A stretch of 31,177 nucleotides of DNA. Source: JBEKJU01 sp050011095 (GTDB taxonomy: Bacteria; Desulfobacterota; Syntrophorhabdia; Syntrophorhabdales; WCHB1-27). The stretch lies in NCBI GenBank assembly GCA_050011095.1, contig JBEKJU010000005.1, forward strand, positions 1-31,177, written 5' to 3'. Both the position numbers and the translations under genes were made by a program. How positions within the stretch are numbered: the stretch's first letter is position 1; each line of letters begins with the position of its first letter. The notes beneath the pieces were generated by a model. It was not told the origin of the DNA. It did not search any database and saw only the letters and a list, made by a program, of their open reading frames with translations. Shown piece by piece: positions 8,406 through 15,277 of the stretch.

Positions 8406-8696
8406 TTATAAAGTGATACGGGGAGGGGCCCTGTAAATCTGAGGCGGTGTGAGTGCCTTGCAGACAGAGAGCGCCTCGGGGAAAACCACGAGATACTCCA
8501 CTGCCCTGAGCACGTCAAGCTCGACCGTGTCGTCAATGGTGACGGCAAATTCGATAGTCCCATCTATGATGGTAGGTAATTGGGCTGCCAGGCTTCCCGT
8601 TTCGGACGCATGAGACTCCACGGTCAGGATGCTGAAGACAAAAACCAGCCACAGCACGATCGAACCGGTCTTGAGAAATTTCTTTGCCGTCATCAT
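8406..8696 (-). CDS. Small exported protein of unknown function, first gene of efflux operon
   Basis: A 96-residue ORF I do not recognise. The first 31 residues look like a signal peptide (MMTAKKFLKTG, a hydrophobic core, then VESHASE). The mature part is acidic and short with one cysteine (ALSVCKAL) and no His- or Met-rich metal motif. Support for a real gene comes from position: a TTGACT-N17-TATAGT promoter lies about 40 bp upstream on the same strand, and AGAGAAG precedes the ATG pair. Heavy-metal efflux operons often begin with a small periplasmic gene (CzcI- or CusF-like), so a regulatory or metal-chaperone role is possible, but I see no direct homology. 192 bp separate it from the outer-membrane factor gene. 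Confidence 0.55.
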   Translation of the reverse strand: MMTAKKFLKTGSIVLWLVFVFSILTVESHASETGSLAAQLPTIIDGTIEFAVTIDDTVELDVLRAVEYLVVFPEALSVCKALTPPQIYRAPPRITL

Positions 8697-8734
8697 GAAG
8701 TTCTTCTCTTTTTACCTAGTTACACCTTTATAGG

Positions 8735-8763
8735 ACTATACGACCCCTTCACGGAAAAGTCAA
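8735..8763 (-). promoter_or_regulatory. Sigma70-type promoter of the efflux operon
   Basis: Reading the minus strand, TTGACT (8763-8758) and TATAGT (8740-8735) are separated by exactly 17 bp. Each hexamer matches the consensus at five of six positions. Predicted transcription start is near 8728, about 30 nt before the ATG of the small exported protein. No obvious operator dyad is seen in the spacer. Confidence 0.75.
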
Positions 8764-8819
8764 GAGACGCCATGGTCGCATCCAGGGCAAGGGCATTTGA
8801 GGGCGCGCCAAGAATCGCT

Positions 8820-8848
8820 TTGCAAAGAACGGCCGTTTCGGCTATAAT
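8820..8848 (+). promoter_or_regulatory. Sigma70-type promoter with two palindromes, for the PA2779-like gene
   Basis: TTGCAA (8820-8825), a 17-bp spacer and a perfect TATAAT (8843-8848) precede the PA2779-like gene by about 40 bp. CTTTGCAAAG (8818-8827) and AACGGCCGTT (8828-8837) are both perfect 10-bp palindromes lying side by side over the -35 box and spacer. This arrangement is compatible with repressor binding. It is divergent from the efflux promoter, with the two -35 boxes about 57 bp apart. Confidence 0.75.
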
Positions 8849-8888
8849 TCGCTAATCTATAGTGGCGTCATATGAACAGGAGGTGAAC

Positions 8889-9272
8889 ATGTTTAAGGGA
8901 TGCGTGGTGTGGTACCTGGTAGCGGCGATGTTTATAATCGGCGTTGCCCCCCGTGTGGAGGCTGCCTTCTCCCCTTCCGAGGCAGTCGGTGTTTCACCCA
9001 TGGGGAGGGCGGGCGACATGGAGACGATACGCGTGGCCCTGGAGCATAAGGTCGTCGCCCAGAGGCTCCACGACCTTGGATACGCGCCGCAGGAGATCAT
9101 GACACGGCTCTCCGACCTTTCCGACAGTCAGATCCACAGCTTCGCCCAGAGGCTCGATGAGGCCAAGGTGGGCGGCGACGGCGGACTGGGCTTTGTCATC
9201 GCCATCCTTCTAGTGATCGTGCTGGTGCTTTTGATCCTGCACCTGACGGGGCATAAGGTCGCAGTGAAATAA
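8889..9272 (+). CDS. PA2779-family small membrane protein
   Basis: A 127-residue protein with an N-terminal signal (to about residue 25, VAPRVEA), a soluble helical middle (RVALEHKVVAQRLHDLGY) and a strongly hydrophobic C-terminal segment of about 25 residues ending HLTGHKVAVK. This layout matches the PA2779 family (DUF6627) of unknown function. The start is ATG 8889, preceded by AGGAGGTG; the frame continues nine codons upstream but without a ribosome site. In Pseudomonas the family sits next to PA2778, a C39-like peptidase with TPRs. Here the next two genes encode those same two parts, which supports the family call. Function is unknown; a role in an exported or surface process is only inferred. 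Confidence 0.75.
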   Translation: MFKGCVVWYLVAAMFIIGVAPRVEAAFSPSEAVGVSPMGRAGDMETIRVALEHKVVAQRLHDLGYAPQEIMTRLSDLSDSQIHSFAQRLDEAKVGGDGGLGFVIAILLVIVLVLLILHLTGHKVAVK

Positions 9273-9274
9273 GG

Positions 9275-9315
9275 GGACGCCCTGCGGTTGTTTCACGAAG
9301 GCGTCCGCCTTTTAT
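9275..9315 (+). terminator. Hairpin followed by T-rich run after PA2779-like gene
   Basis: GGACGCC (9275-9281) pairs perfectly with GGCGTCC (9300-9306). It is followed by GCCTTTTATT. It begins two bases after the stop of the PA2779-like gene and lies in the leader of the peptidase gene, so it could terminate partially and lower expression of the two downstream genes. The 18-nt loop makes it a moderate rather than strong terminator. Confidence 0.45.
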
Positions 9316-9335
9316 TGTGTCGGTTCATTCTTGTC

Positions 9336-9896
9336 ATGGGCGGAAAGTTCACGCTTTTCCTTGCACTTGTTGCCCTGCTGCTGGCGCCTCTTGGCTGCGC
9401 GAGCGGCCCATCCGGGGCGCCCCCGGATGGGGTTGTCATCAGGGATGTTCCCTTCTTCAGCCAGGAGGCCTACCAGTGCGGACCCACATCCCTGGCCACC
9501 GTGATGGACTATTGGTACGGAAAAATGGGGATGACGGACAAGTGGACCACGCCCGAGCAGATCGCCGCGGCGATCTACAGCCCTTCGGCCGGAGGCGTCC
9601 TCGGTCTCGACCTGGAGGTCTACGCGCGTAAGCACGGCTTTGAAACAGAGCAGTATTCCGGGAGCCTGGACGACCTCAGGACACGCGTCGACCGGGGCGT
9701 TCCATTGATCATCTTTGTCGACTACGGCCTTCTCGTCTATGAGGTGAACCACTTCATGGTGGTGACAGGGTACACGAGGGACGGCGTCATCGTCAATTCG
9801 GGCCGCCGGGAAGGTCAACGCGTATCGATGAGAGAGCTGGCAAAGATATGGAAAAGAAATCATTACTGGACCCTTGCCTTAAGGCCTTCAGCCTGA
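9336..9896 (+). CDS. C39-like cysteine peptidase lipoprotein (PA2778 N-terminal type)
   Basis: A 186-residue lipoprotein with a papain-like C39 fold. The lipobox LLAPLGC places lipidated Cys at residue 21. The mature domain has QCGPTS (catalytic Cys48), NHFMVVTGY (His139) and a following VNSGR, where Asn154 takes the usual Asp/Asn place, so the active site looks complete. C39 domains cleave double-glycine leaders in ABC exporters, but free-standing versions like this have unknown substrates. ATG 9336 is chosen because it directly precedes the signal; the frame is open from TTG 9288, which would place residues inside the hairpin upstream. No good ribosome site is visible. In PA2778 this domain is joined to TPRs; here the TPR part is a separate overlapping gene. 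Confidence 0.8.
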   Translation: MGGKFTLFLALVALLLAPLGCASGPSGAPPDGVVIRDVPFFSQEAYQCGPTSLATVMDYWYGKMGMTDKWTTPEQIAAAIYSPSAGGVLGLDLEVYARKHGFETEQYSGSLDDLRTRVDRGVPLIIFVDYGLLVYEVNHFMVVTGYTRDGVIVNSGRREGQRVSMRELAKIWKRNHYWTLALRPSA

Positions 9897-10312
9897 TCCT
9901 CCTGGTACTGGCCGCCACGTCCTGCGCGATCCCGAGGATCGCCCTTCTCCGCGATCCCCTCACCCCTGATGAGCATATTAACCTCGGCGTGGCGTACGAG
10001 AGGAGGGGCGAGCTCGATGCCGCCTTGAAGGAGTATAAGGCTGCCGCCAAGAAAAGGCCCCTGGCGTATCTCTACATGGGCAACGTCTACTTCGAGCAAA
10101 AGGGGTTCGCCGATGCCGAGAACTCCTACAGGAAGGCCATAGAGAAGGCAGAATCGCCGGAGGCCTATAACAACCTTGCCTGGCTTTACTATACGGGTGG
10201 CGGAAACCTGGACGAGGCGGAGCGCCTCGCCGCAAAGGCCGTGGAGCTGTCACCGGGATCGGAGACGTTCAGGGATACCCTCGCCAAGATCAGGGAGAAG
10301 CGGGGCAGGTAG
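9848..10312 (+). CDS. TPR lipoprotein (PA2778 C-terminal type)
   Basis: A 154-residue protein whose N-terminus is a lipoprotein signal (hydrophobic core, then ATSC with Cys26). It continues with TPRs: HINLGVAYERRGELDAALKEY, LAYLYMGNVYFEQKGFADAENSYRKAIE and AYNNLAWLYYTGGGNLDEAERLAAKAVELSPG. The ATG lies 49 bp inside the 3' end of the peptidase gene in another frame, so the two are probably translationally coupled. Because PA2778-type proteins carry a C39 domain followed by TPRs in one chain, this gene and its neighbour look like the two halves of that protein made separately, each with its own lipid anchor. TPRs suggest protein-protein contacts; the partner is unknown. Confidence 0.78.
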   Translation: MEKKSLLDPCLKAFSLILLVLAATSCAIPRIALLRDPLTPDEHINLGVAYERRGELDAALKEYKAAAKKRPLAYLYMGNVYFEQKGFADAENSYRKAIEKAESPEAYNNLAWLYYTGGGNLDEAERLAAKAVELSPGSETFRDTLAKIREKRGR

Positions 10313-10353
10313 ACGCCAGAACGTGTGACAAAATTAACTGGCGACCCCTTTCC

Positions 10354-10469
10354 CGTCATTCCGGCGGACGCCGGTAGAGCGAAGCGGGCCTTAATCCCGC
10401 GAAGGCGGGACATCCAGTATTTTCCGTCGTTTGCGGACTGCCTGGACCCCGGCTTTCGCCAGGGTGACG
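10354..10469. repeat. REP-like intergenic repeat, copy 1
   Basis: A 116-bp element that begins CGTCATTCCGGCGGACGCC and ends CAGGGTGACG, so its ends are partly complementary. Inside are ATCCCGCGAAGGCGGGA, CATCCAG and a matching CTGGACC, giving a nested stem-loop. The first 64 bp match copy 2 (13700 onward) at 63 of 64 positions, in the same orientation. It resembles the common proteobacterial intergenic repeat with CGTCATTCC...CTGGA...GGGTGACG. It lies between convergent genes (TPR lipoprotein and selD) and carries no gene. Confidence 0.8.
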
Positions 10470-10706
10470 ACAAAAAGGCGATTTTTTTCACACGTTCTCA
10501 GGACATGCCTGTATACCGGGGTGCTTATCTCCGGCACCACCCTGGCCTTTGGCGGGGGTAGCAGGGCGGCTGCGCTGCGCCGACAGCAGGTTTTCGCCTC
10601 CGGTCCTTCCTTTTTATGAGGGGGAGGCTCCACGGGCTTTGCCCGTGGAGGGGGCGACCGGGTACCCGCGCAAGCGGGTGTCCCAATAAAGACAGGCGAC
10701 TCGGCA
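10470..10706. other. Hairpin-rich convergent intergenic region
   Basis: No gene is supported here. It holds a perfect 10-bp hairpin, CTCCACGGGC with loop TTT and GCCCGTGGAG (10628-10650), and then ACCCGC-GCAA-GCGGGT (10664-10679) with flanking GGG/CCC. Both can form on either strand and lie just past the selD stop, so they are likely 3' end or terminator structures for selD and perhaps for the gene coming from the left. Neither is followed by a clear T tract. Confidence 0.5.
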
Positions 10707-11729
10707 TTACAGCAGTATCCTTCCCTTCGGCTCGCCAATAAACTCGCCGATTACCCAGAAGGCGGTCCCGTTATGGGAGGCCGTCTCTTCAAACGAGGCT
10801 CGATCGTGCGGGTCGAGGGCGATGAGCAGGCCGCCCGACGTCTGGGGGTCGAAAATTATATCCGACAGGAAGCCGCCCGTTGCCCCCACGACGTATTTCC
10901 CGTAGAAATCCCTGTTCCTGTAAAGCCCTCCCGGGACAAGGCCCGATGCGGCCAGTTCTACCGCCTCCGGGAAGTAGGGGATTTTGTCGGGGAAAAGCCG
11001 GACCCCTATCGAGTCCCTGAGCATCTCCGACAGGTGGCCGGCAAGGCCGAACCCCGTCACGTCGGTCGCCGCATGGGCGCCGGCGGCCCTCATCGCCTCC
11101 GCCGCGCGGTCGTTCAGCGTCGCCATCACCTTGATGAGGCTTTTCAGCACAGCCTCGTTGACCATATCCGCCTTTATGGCCGTGTTGAGAATGCCGGTGC
11201 CGAGCGGCTTTGTGAGGATGAGGAGGTCAGCCGGCACGGCCCCTTCGTTTCTCATGATCCTTTTCGGATGGACTAGGCCGGTGACGGACAGGCCGTACTT
11301 GATCTCCTGATCGTCGACACTGTGGCCGCCCAGGAGGCTGGCGCCCGCCTCCCGGATCTTGTCCGCCCCTCCCCTTATGATCTCTTTCAGGATCGCGATA
11401 TCGTAGGTCTTGGGCGAGAAGCAGACGATATTCATGGCGGTCTTCGGTACTGCCCCCATGGCGTAAATATCGCTGAAGGCGTTCGCCGCCGCGATCTGAC
11501 CGAAATGGTAGGGGTCGTCAACGACAGGGGTGAAAAAATCGACGGTCTGGACGAGGGCGAGGTCGTCGTTGATCCTGTAGACACCGGCGTCCTCGAAGCC
11601 TTCTATGCCTACTATCACGTTTTCATCCGCGGGTATCTCCACGCCGCACAGCACGTTGGATAGGTCCTCCGGACCTATCTTTGACGCTCAGCCGCCACCG
11701 CGGACATACTTGGTCAAACCACCGGCCAT
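10707..11729 (-). CDS. selD: Selenide, water dikinase SelD containing UGA-encoded selenocysteine
   Basis: SelD makes selenophosphate from selenide and ATP. Standard translation would begin at GTG 11654, but the frame upstream reads MAGGLTKYVRGGG, TGA (11688-11690), ASKIGPEDLSNVL without a break. That is the SelD catalytic loop, where the family has Cys or Sec (E. coli LTQYSHGAGCGCKI). So Sec14 is the nucleophile and Lys17 the conserved Lys. ATG 11729 has AGAGGGGG just upstream and gives 340 residues, normal for SelD. Later motifs include GGHSVDDQEIKYGLSVTG, TDVTGFGLAGHL and FDPQTSGGLL. A perfect hairpin follows the TGA as expected for a bacterial SECIS. The organism must therefore have SelA/SelB/SelC elsewhere. 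Confidence 0.95.
11659..11690 (-). promoter_or_regulatory. Bacterial SECIS-like hairpin for the selD UGA codon
   Basis: On the minus strand the TGA (11690-11688) is followed by 8 nt and then a perfect 9-bp stem with arms GATAGGTCC and GGACCTATC and a GGA loop (11679-11659). The loop lies 17 nt after the UGA and begins with G, which fits the known bacterial SECIS layout recognised by SelB. The structure also encodes the conserved IGPEDLS residues. Confidence 0.8.
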
Positions 11730-11849
11730 TATGCCCCCCCTCTGTTTATGAGAATAGTCCGTTCCTTCGGTTTCACGACGCTTTTTTTCACGGGCGATCA
11801 TGTCGGATCGGTTACGTCACGGCGAAGCGGGAAACTTCCAGTATTCTAT

Positions 11850-11879
11850 TTTACTCTCTCCCGCCCTTCGGTGTAAAAT
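11850..11879 (+). promoter_or_regulatory. Candidate promoter for the adenine-deaminase-like gene
   Basis: TTTACT (11850-11855), 18 bp, TAAAAT (11874-11879). The predicted start is about 15 bp before the ATG at 11902. The -10 box is good and the -35 box fair. The rest of the 172-bp divergent region between selD and this gene shows nothing else definite. Confidence 0.45.
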
Positions 11880-11901
11880 AAAAAAAGTCAAGGCGGTGGT
11901 C

Positions 11902-13647
11902 ATGAAAACAGGAACGCTCAGAACACTTCTCCGTGCGTCCAAGGGGGAGGAACCGACCGATAGGATCATCAGGAACGGCAGGATCGTCAACGTCTTTACG
12001 AACAGCGTCGAGGATGGTCTTGCCGTCTCCATAAAGGACGGATACATCACGAATATCGCGGAAGAGGCGAAGATGGCCCTGTCAGGGCCGACGGAGGTCA
12101 TCGACGCGGAGGGGAGATACCTTTGCCCCGGTCTCATTGACGCCCACACGCACCTCGACAGTATGTACCCCTTCTGGGCAATCGTCCCTTACTCCTTGAA
12201 AGGCGGCACAACGTGCCTCGTCTCGGAGGCGGGGTTGGTCGGCACGTCCTGCGGCCTGGCCGCCCTGGAATGTTTTCTTGACAGCACGAAAGGCTACCCG
12301 CTCCGCTGCTACTTTCTCGCGCCGCCCGAGACGCCGCCCTTCCCCGATATGGAGACCGCGACCGGCCTCACGCTGCCCGATTTCAAGAAGGTCCTCACAA
12401 GGGAGGACGTCCTGGGCATAGGTGAGGGCTATTGGACGAGGGTCATCGAGGGTGACGAGCGGGTGCTCGACCAGGCCGCGTTCGCCATGTCGCTGCGCAA
12501 GACGCTCGAAGGCCATGCAGCGGGGGCGAAAGGGCAAAGGCTCGTTCAGTACCTCATGACCGGGATTACATCGGACCACGAATCGACAACGCTGGACGAG
12601 GCGATCGAAAAGCTGAGGTTCGGCGTCTACGTGATGATCCGGGAAGGCTTCGTGCGGAGGGAGCTGGAGGAGCTCTCCAGGCTCAAGGACCTGGACGTGG
12701 ACAGAAGGAGGATCATTTTCGCCTCTGACGTCTTCGACTCGGTCATGCTGTGTGAGGAGGGTTATCTCGATTCCGTCGTGAGGAGGGCCGTAGGCTACGG
12801 ATGGAGCCCCATCGAGGCGATCAAGATGGCCTCCATCAACGTCGCGGACTATTATGGACTGCGCCACCTCGGCGCCCTTGCGCCGCTCCGCCACGCCGAT
12901 ATACTCTTCCTCGACGATCTGGCGGCCTTTTCAGTGGCGCACGTAATGGCGAACGGCGAGATGGTCGTGACGGACGGGAAATTCACCGGGCATATAAGGC
13001 CCTATGTCTATCCTGACGAGATGAGGCGGACCATAAGGACGGAAAAAGTAACCGGGGAGGATTTCCGCATACCCGCCGGTCCCGGCCAGGGGCGGGTGCG
13101 GGTCATCGACCTGATAAACGAGACCATCACGCGCGAAACCACAGCGGTATTGACCAGGAGGGACGGGTACCTCGAAAAGGACCTGGACAGGGACATCGTG
13201 CCTGTGGCGGTTATCTACAGGGGCGACGGGAAGCGGATGGGCAGGGGCTTCATGATGGGGACCGGCATAAAGGACGGCGCCTTTGCCACGAACCTCACGT
13301 GGGACACGGGCAACCTCCTTGTGGCGGGCTCGAGCGAGGCGGACATGGCGCAGGCGGTCAATCGGCTGATAGACATGCAGGGCGGTTACGCCATATCGAG
13401 GAAGGGAAAAATAATCTACGAGTTCCCCATGCCCGTCTTCAGCCTCATCGCCGATTGCCCGGTTCCGGAGATCAGCAACAAGACCAAGGAACTGGATCTG
13501 AGGATGGAGGAGATAGGGTCGAAGATCCCCAGGCCTTTTCTGGCACTCCAGACGATACCTTTCACGGGCCTCCCGTTTTTGAGGATCACCGACAGGGGCC
13601 TGGCGGACATCAAAAATAAACGGCTGGTATCCCTCTATCTGGATTAG
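11902..13647 (+). CDS. Adenine deaminase-family amidohydrolase, divergent
   Basis: A 581-residue metal-dependent amidohydrolase with the length and two-part layout of adenine deaminase (N-terminal TIM barrel, C-terminal Ade domain). Metal-ligand positions are kept: His82 and His84 (DAHTH), Glu175 (GIGEG), His205 (EGHAAG), His226 (SDHES) and Asp276 (ASDV). Neighbouring motifs differ from typical Ade: HIESS reads HLDSM, the DPHE loop reads SEAGL, and TDDxxxxDLxEEG reads SDVFDSVMLCEEG. It therefore belongs to the family but its substrate may not be adenine. ATG 11902 is preferred, with AAGGCGG upstream; the frame is open back to 11800 without family similarity. It stands alone between selD (divergent) and an NYN gene (convergent), so context gives no pathway. 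Confidence 0.8.
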   Translation: MKTGTLRTLLRASKGEEPTDRIIRNGRIVNVFTNSVEDGLAVSIKDGYITNIAEEAKMALSGPTEVIDAEGRYLCPGLIDAHTHLDSMYPFWAIVPYSLKGGTTCLVSEAGLVGTSCGLAALECFLDSTKGYPLRCYFLAPPETPPFPDMETATGLTLPDFKKVLTREDVLGIGEGYWTRVIEGDERVLDQAAFAMSLRKTLEGHAAGAKGQRLVQYLMTGITSDHESTTLDEAIEKLRFGVYVMIREGFVRRELEELSRLKDLDVDRRRIIFASDVFDSVMLCEEGYLDSVVRRAVGYGWSPIEAIKMASINVADYYGLRHLGALAPLRHADILFLDDLAAFSVAHVMANGEMVVTDGKFTGHIRPYVYPDEMRRTIRTEKVTGEDFRIPAGPGQGRVRVIDLINETITRETTAVLTRRDGYLEKDLDRDIVPVAVIYRGDGKRMGRGFMMGTGIKDGAFATNLTWDTGNLLVAGSSEADMAQAVNRLIDMQGGYAISRKGKIIYEFPMPVFSLIADCPVPEISNKTKELDLRMEEIGSKIPRPFLALQTIPFTGLPFLRITDRGLADIKNKRLVSLYLD

Positions 13648-13699
13648 AGCGTTCCACAAAAATAATTACCGATTGGCGGCCTTGATTCCGGCTGCCCTT

Positions 13700-13814
13700 C
13701 GTCACTCCGGCGGACGCCGGTAGAGCGAAGCGGGCCTTAATCCCGCGAAGGCGGGACATCCAGCGTTTTCAGGGCCTTATGAACTACTGGACCCCGGCTT
13801 TCACCGGGGTGACG
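13700..13814. repeat. REP-like intergenic repeat, copy 2
   Basis: A 115-bp element starting CGTCACTCCGGCGGACGCC and ending GGGGTGACG, in the same orientation as copy 1. The left 64 bp differ from copy 1 by one base; the middle (after CATCCAG) is unrelated, and the right arm (CTGGACCCCGGCTTTC) matches again. Complementary ends and conserved arms with a variable centre suggest selection for RNA or DNA structure. It lies between the convergent adenine-deaminase-like and NYN genes; the remaining 13648-13860 sequence shows no gene. Confidence 0.8.
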
Positions 13815-13860
13815 GGAATTCGAATCGTTACTCAATTTTGCGGAACCCTCTAGTCCGGGT

Positions 13861-14352
13861 TCACAACTTCTTTATCGCCTTCCTCGCCCGCCTTATCCCC
13901 TTCGGCGCCTTGCGGGGGTTACCCTTTTTTTCCGTTCTGTCCTCGTCTTCGTCGTCGAGGCCGCTGCCGAGGAGGGCTGCCTCCAACCGGGGGGTCGTGA
14001 TGAACGGGACCTTGCACCTCTTTGCCTCGTCGATAATGGCCCGGTCAGAGGTCACCACGACCAGCCCCGGCCGTCTCGCCCGTATGTACTCCACGATGAC
14101 GTCGTCGGCCGTCTCGCCCTTCCTCGAGAAGATGACCTCGACGCCCCTTTGGGCCTCTTGCTGCCTCGCCTGCGAGGGGCCCCGGCCGCCGTCGAAGACG
14201 ACGGTGATCCGAATCCCCTTGCCTCTTTTGTAGCGGAAAAGCTCATCCAGGAGATGACGGCGGGCGCCTTCGAGATCGGATGAGCCGGTAAGGCCGGCCA
14301 AGGAGCTTCCCTTCATGACGTTGTAGCCGTCGATCAGGAGGTGAGCGGCCAT
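13861..14352 (-). CDS. NYN-domain (YacP/Rae1-like) predicted RNase
   Basis: A 163-residue protein of the NYN/PIN-like family (DUF901, YacP). It begins MAAHLLIDGYNVMKGSS, the first acidic motif of the nuclease fold, followed by VVFDGGRGPSQ and ADDVIVEYIRARRPGLVVVTSDRAI, which supply the other metal-binding acidic residues. The C-terminus (RTEKKGNPRKAPKGIRRARKAIKKL) is strongly basic and may bind RNA. The Bacillus relative Rae1 cleaves mRNA at the ribosome; whether this one does is inference. It is the last gene of the long minus-strand run, 13 bp after ilvE, and ends just before the REP-like element. Confidence 0.8.
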   Translation of the reverse strand: MAAHLLIDGYNVMKGSSLAGLTGSSDLEGARRHLLDELFRYKRGKGIRITVVFDGGRGPSQARQQEAQRGVEVIFSRKGETADDVIVEYIRARRPGLVVVTSDRAIIDEAKRCKVPFITTPRLEAALLGSGLDDEDEDRTEKKGNPRKAPKGIRRARKAIKKL

Positions 14353-14365
14353 CTCGGAGTCGCCT

Positions 14366-15277
14366 TTACAGGTAGGTCAGCCAAGGGTCGTATTGGCCGT
14401 GCATGCCGCGAGCGGCCTCAAAAAACCGGTTCTGCAGGGCCAGCGTTACAGGCCCCGGTCTCCCCGTGCCGATGCGGCGCCCGTCCACTTCCCTCACGGG
14501 CGTCACCTCTGCCGCCGTACCCGTGAAGAAGACCTCATCGACCGTGTAGAGCTCGTCTCTCGAAAACCTTTGCTCCACCACCTCGATGCCGAGGTCCCCG
14601 GCTATCTGGATGACGCAGGCCCTCGTGATGCCGGGCAGGATGGACGTAAGGGGTGTCGTCTTTATCCTGTCGTTCTTGACGGTGAAGATATTCTCCCCGC
14701 TCGCCTCGGACACATACCCCTCGGTGTCGAGCATCACGGCCTCGTCAAAACCGAGGGAGATGGCCTCCCTTTTCGCCAGGATGGAATTGACGTAGTTCCC
14801 GCACACCTTTGCCTTTGTCATGCACGAATCGACATGGTGTCGCAGAAAGGAGGAGATCTTTGCCCGGATGCCGCGCTCAAGCCCCTCATCCCCGAGGTAG
14901 GCGCCCCACTGCCACGCGATGACCGCCACCCTCACCTTGTAATCCTTCACGTAAAGGCCGAGCTGGCTGTCGCCCATGAAAACGATGGGGCGTATGTAGC
15001 ATTCATCGAAGCCGTTCGCCTGCACGATCTCCTTGCAGACAGCGGCTATCTCCGGCTTGCCGAAAGGGATGTCAAGCTCCACGATGTGCGCCGAGTCGAA
15101 AAGCCGGTTTACATGGGCATCGAGCATGAAAATGGCGCTCTTCCCACCCCGACACTTGTAGCACCTTATACCTTCGAAGACGCCGAGCCCGTAATGCAGG
15201 GTATGGGTGCAGACATGGACATTCGCATCGTCCCACGCCATGAACCGGCCATCCATCCAAATCTTGTCCGCCCTCAT
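14366..15277 (-). CDS. ilvE: Branched-chain amino acid aminotransferase
   Basis: A PLP-dependent fold-type IV aminotransferase that interconverts Leu, Ile and Val with their 2-oxo acids; 303 residues, normal for IlvE. Visible features: MDGRFMAWDDANVHVCTHTL and GLGVFEGIRCY at the N-terminus, the PLP lysine Lys157 in AKVCGNYVNS, Glu193 in SEASGENIF, and the phosphate-binding TSILPGITR and FFTGTAAEVTPV loops. The start codon overlaps the NusB stop (ATGA, 15274-15277), so it is part of the long operon. Its place after nusB is not an obvious pathway link. A branched-chain link to lipid primers is possible but inferred. Confidence 0.93.
   Translation of the reverse strand: MRADKIWMDGRFMAWDDANVHVCTHTLHYGLGVFEGIRCYKCRGGKSAIFMLDAHVNRLFDSAHIVELDIPFGKPEIAAVCKEIVQANGFDECYIRPIVFMGDSQLGLYVKDYKVRVAVIAWQWGAYLGDEGLERGIRAKISSFLRHHVDSCMTKAKVCGNYVNSILAKREAISLGFDEAVMLDTEGYVSEASGENIFTVKNDRIKTTPLTSILPGITRACVIQIAGDLGIEVVEQRFSRDELYTVDEVFFTGTAAEVTPVREVDGRRIGTGRPGPVTLALQNRFFEAARGMHGQYDPWLTYL

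Noticed and set aside
10391..10738. 115-codon minus-strand ORF in the repeat region after selD
   Set aside because: It is made of repeat-derived sequence and hairpins and runs into selD; the Pro/Arg-rich product is typical of translated intergenic repeats.
10707..11654. selD starting at GTG 11654 with the upstream TGA as an ordinary stop
   Set aside because: The frame upstream of the TGA encodes the conserved SelD N-terminus with a strong ribosome site, and the TGA falls exactly at the catalytic Cys/Sec position.
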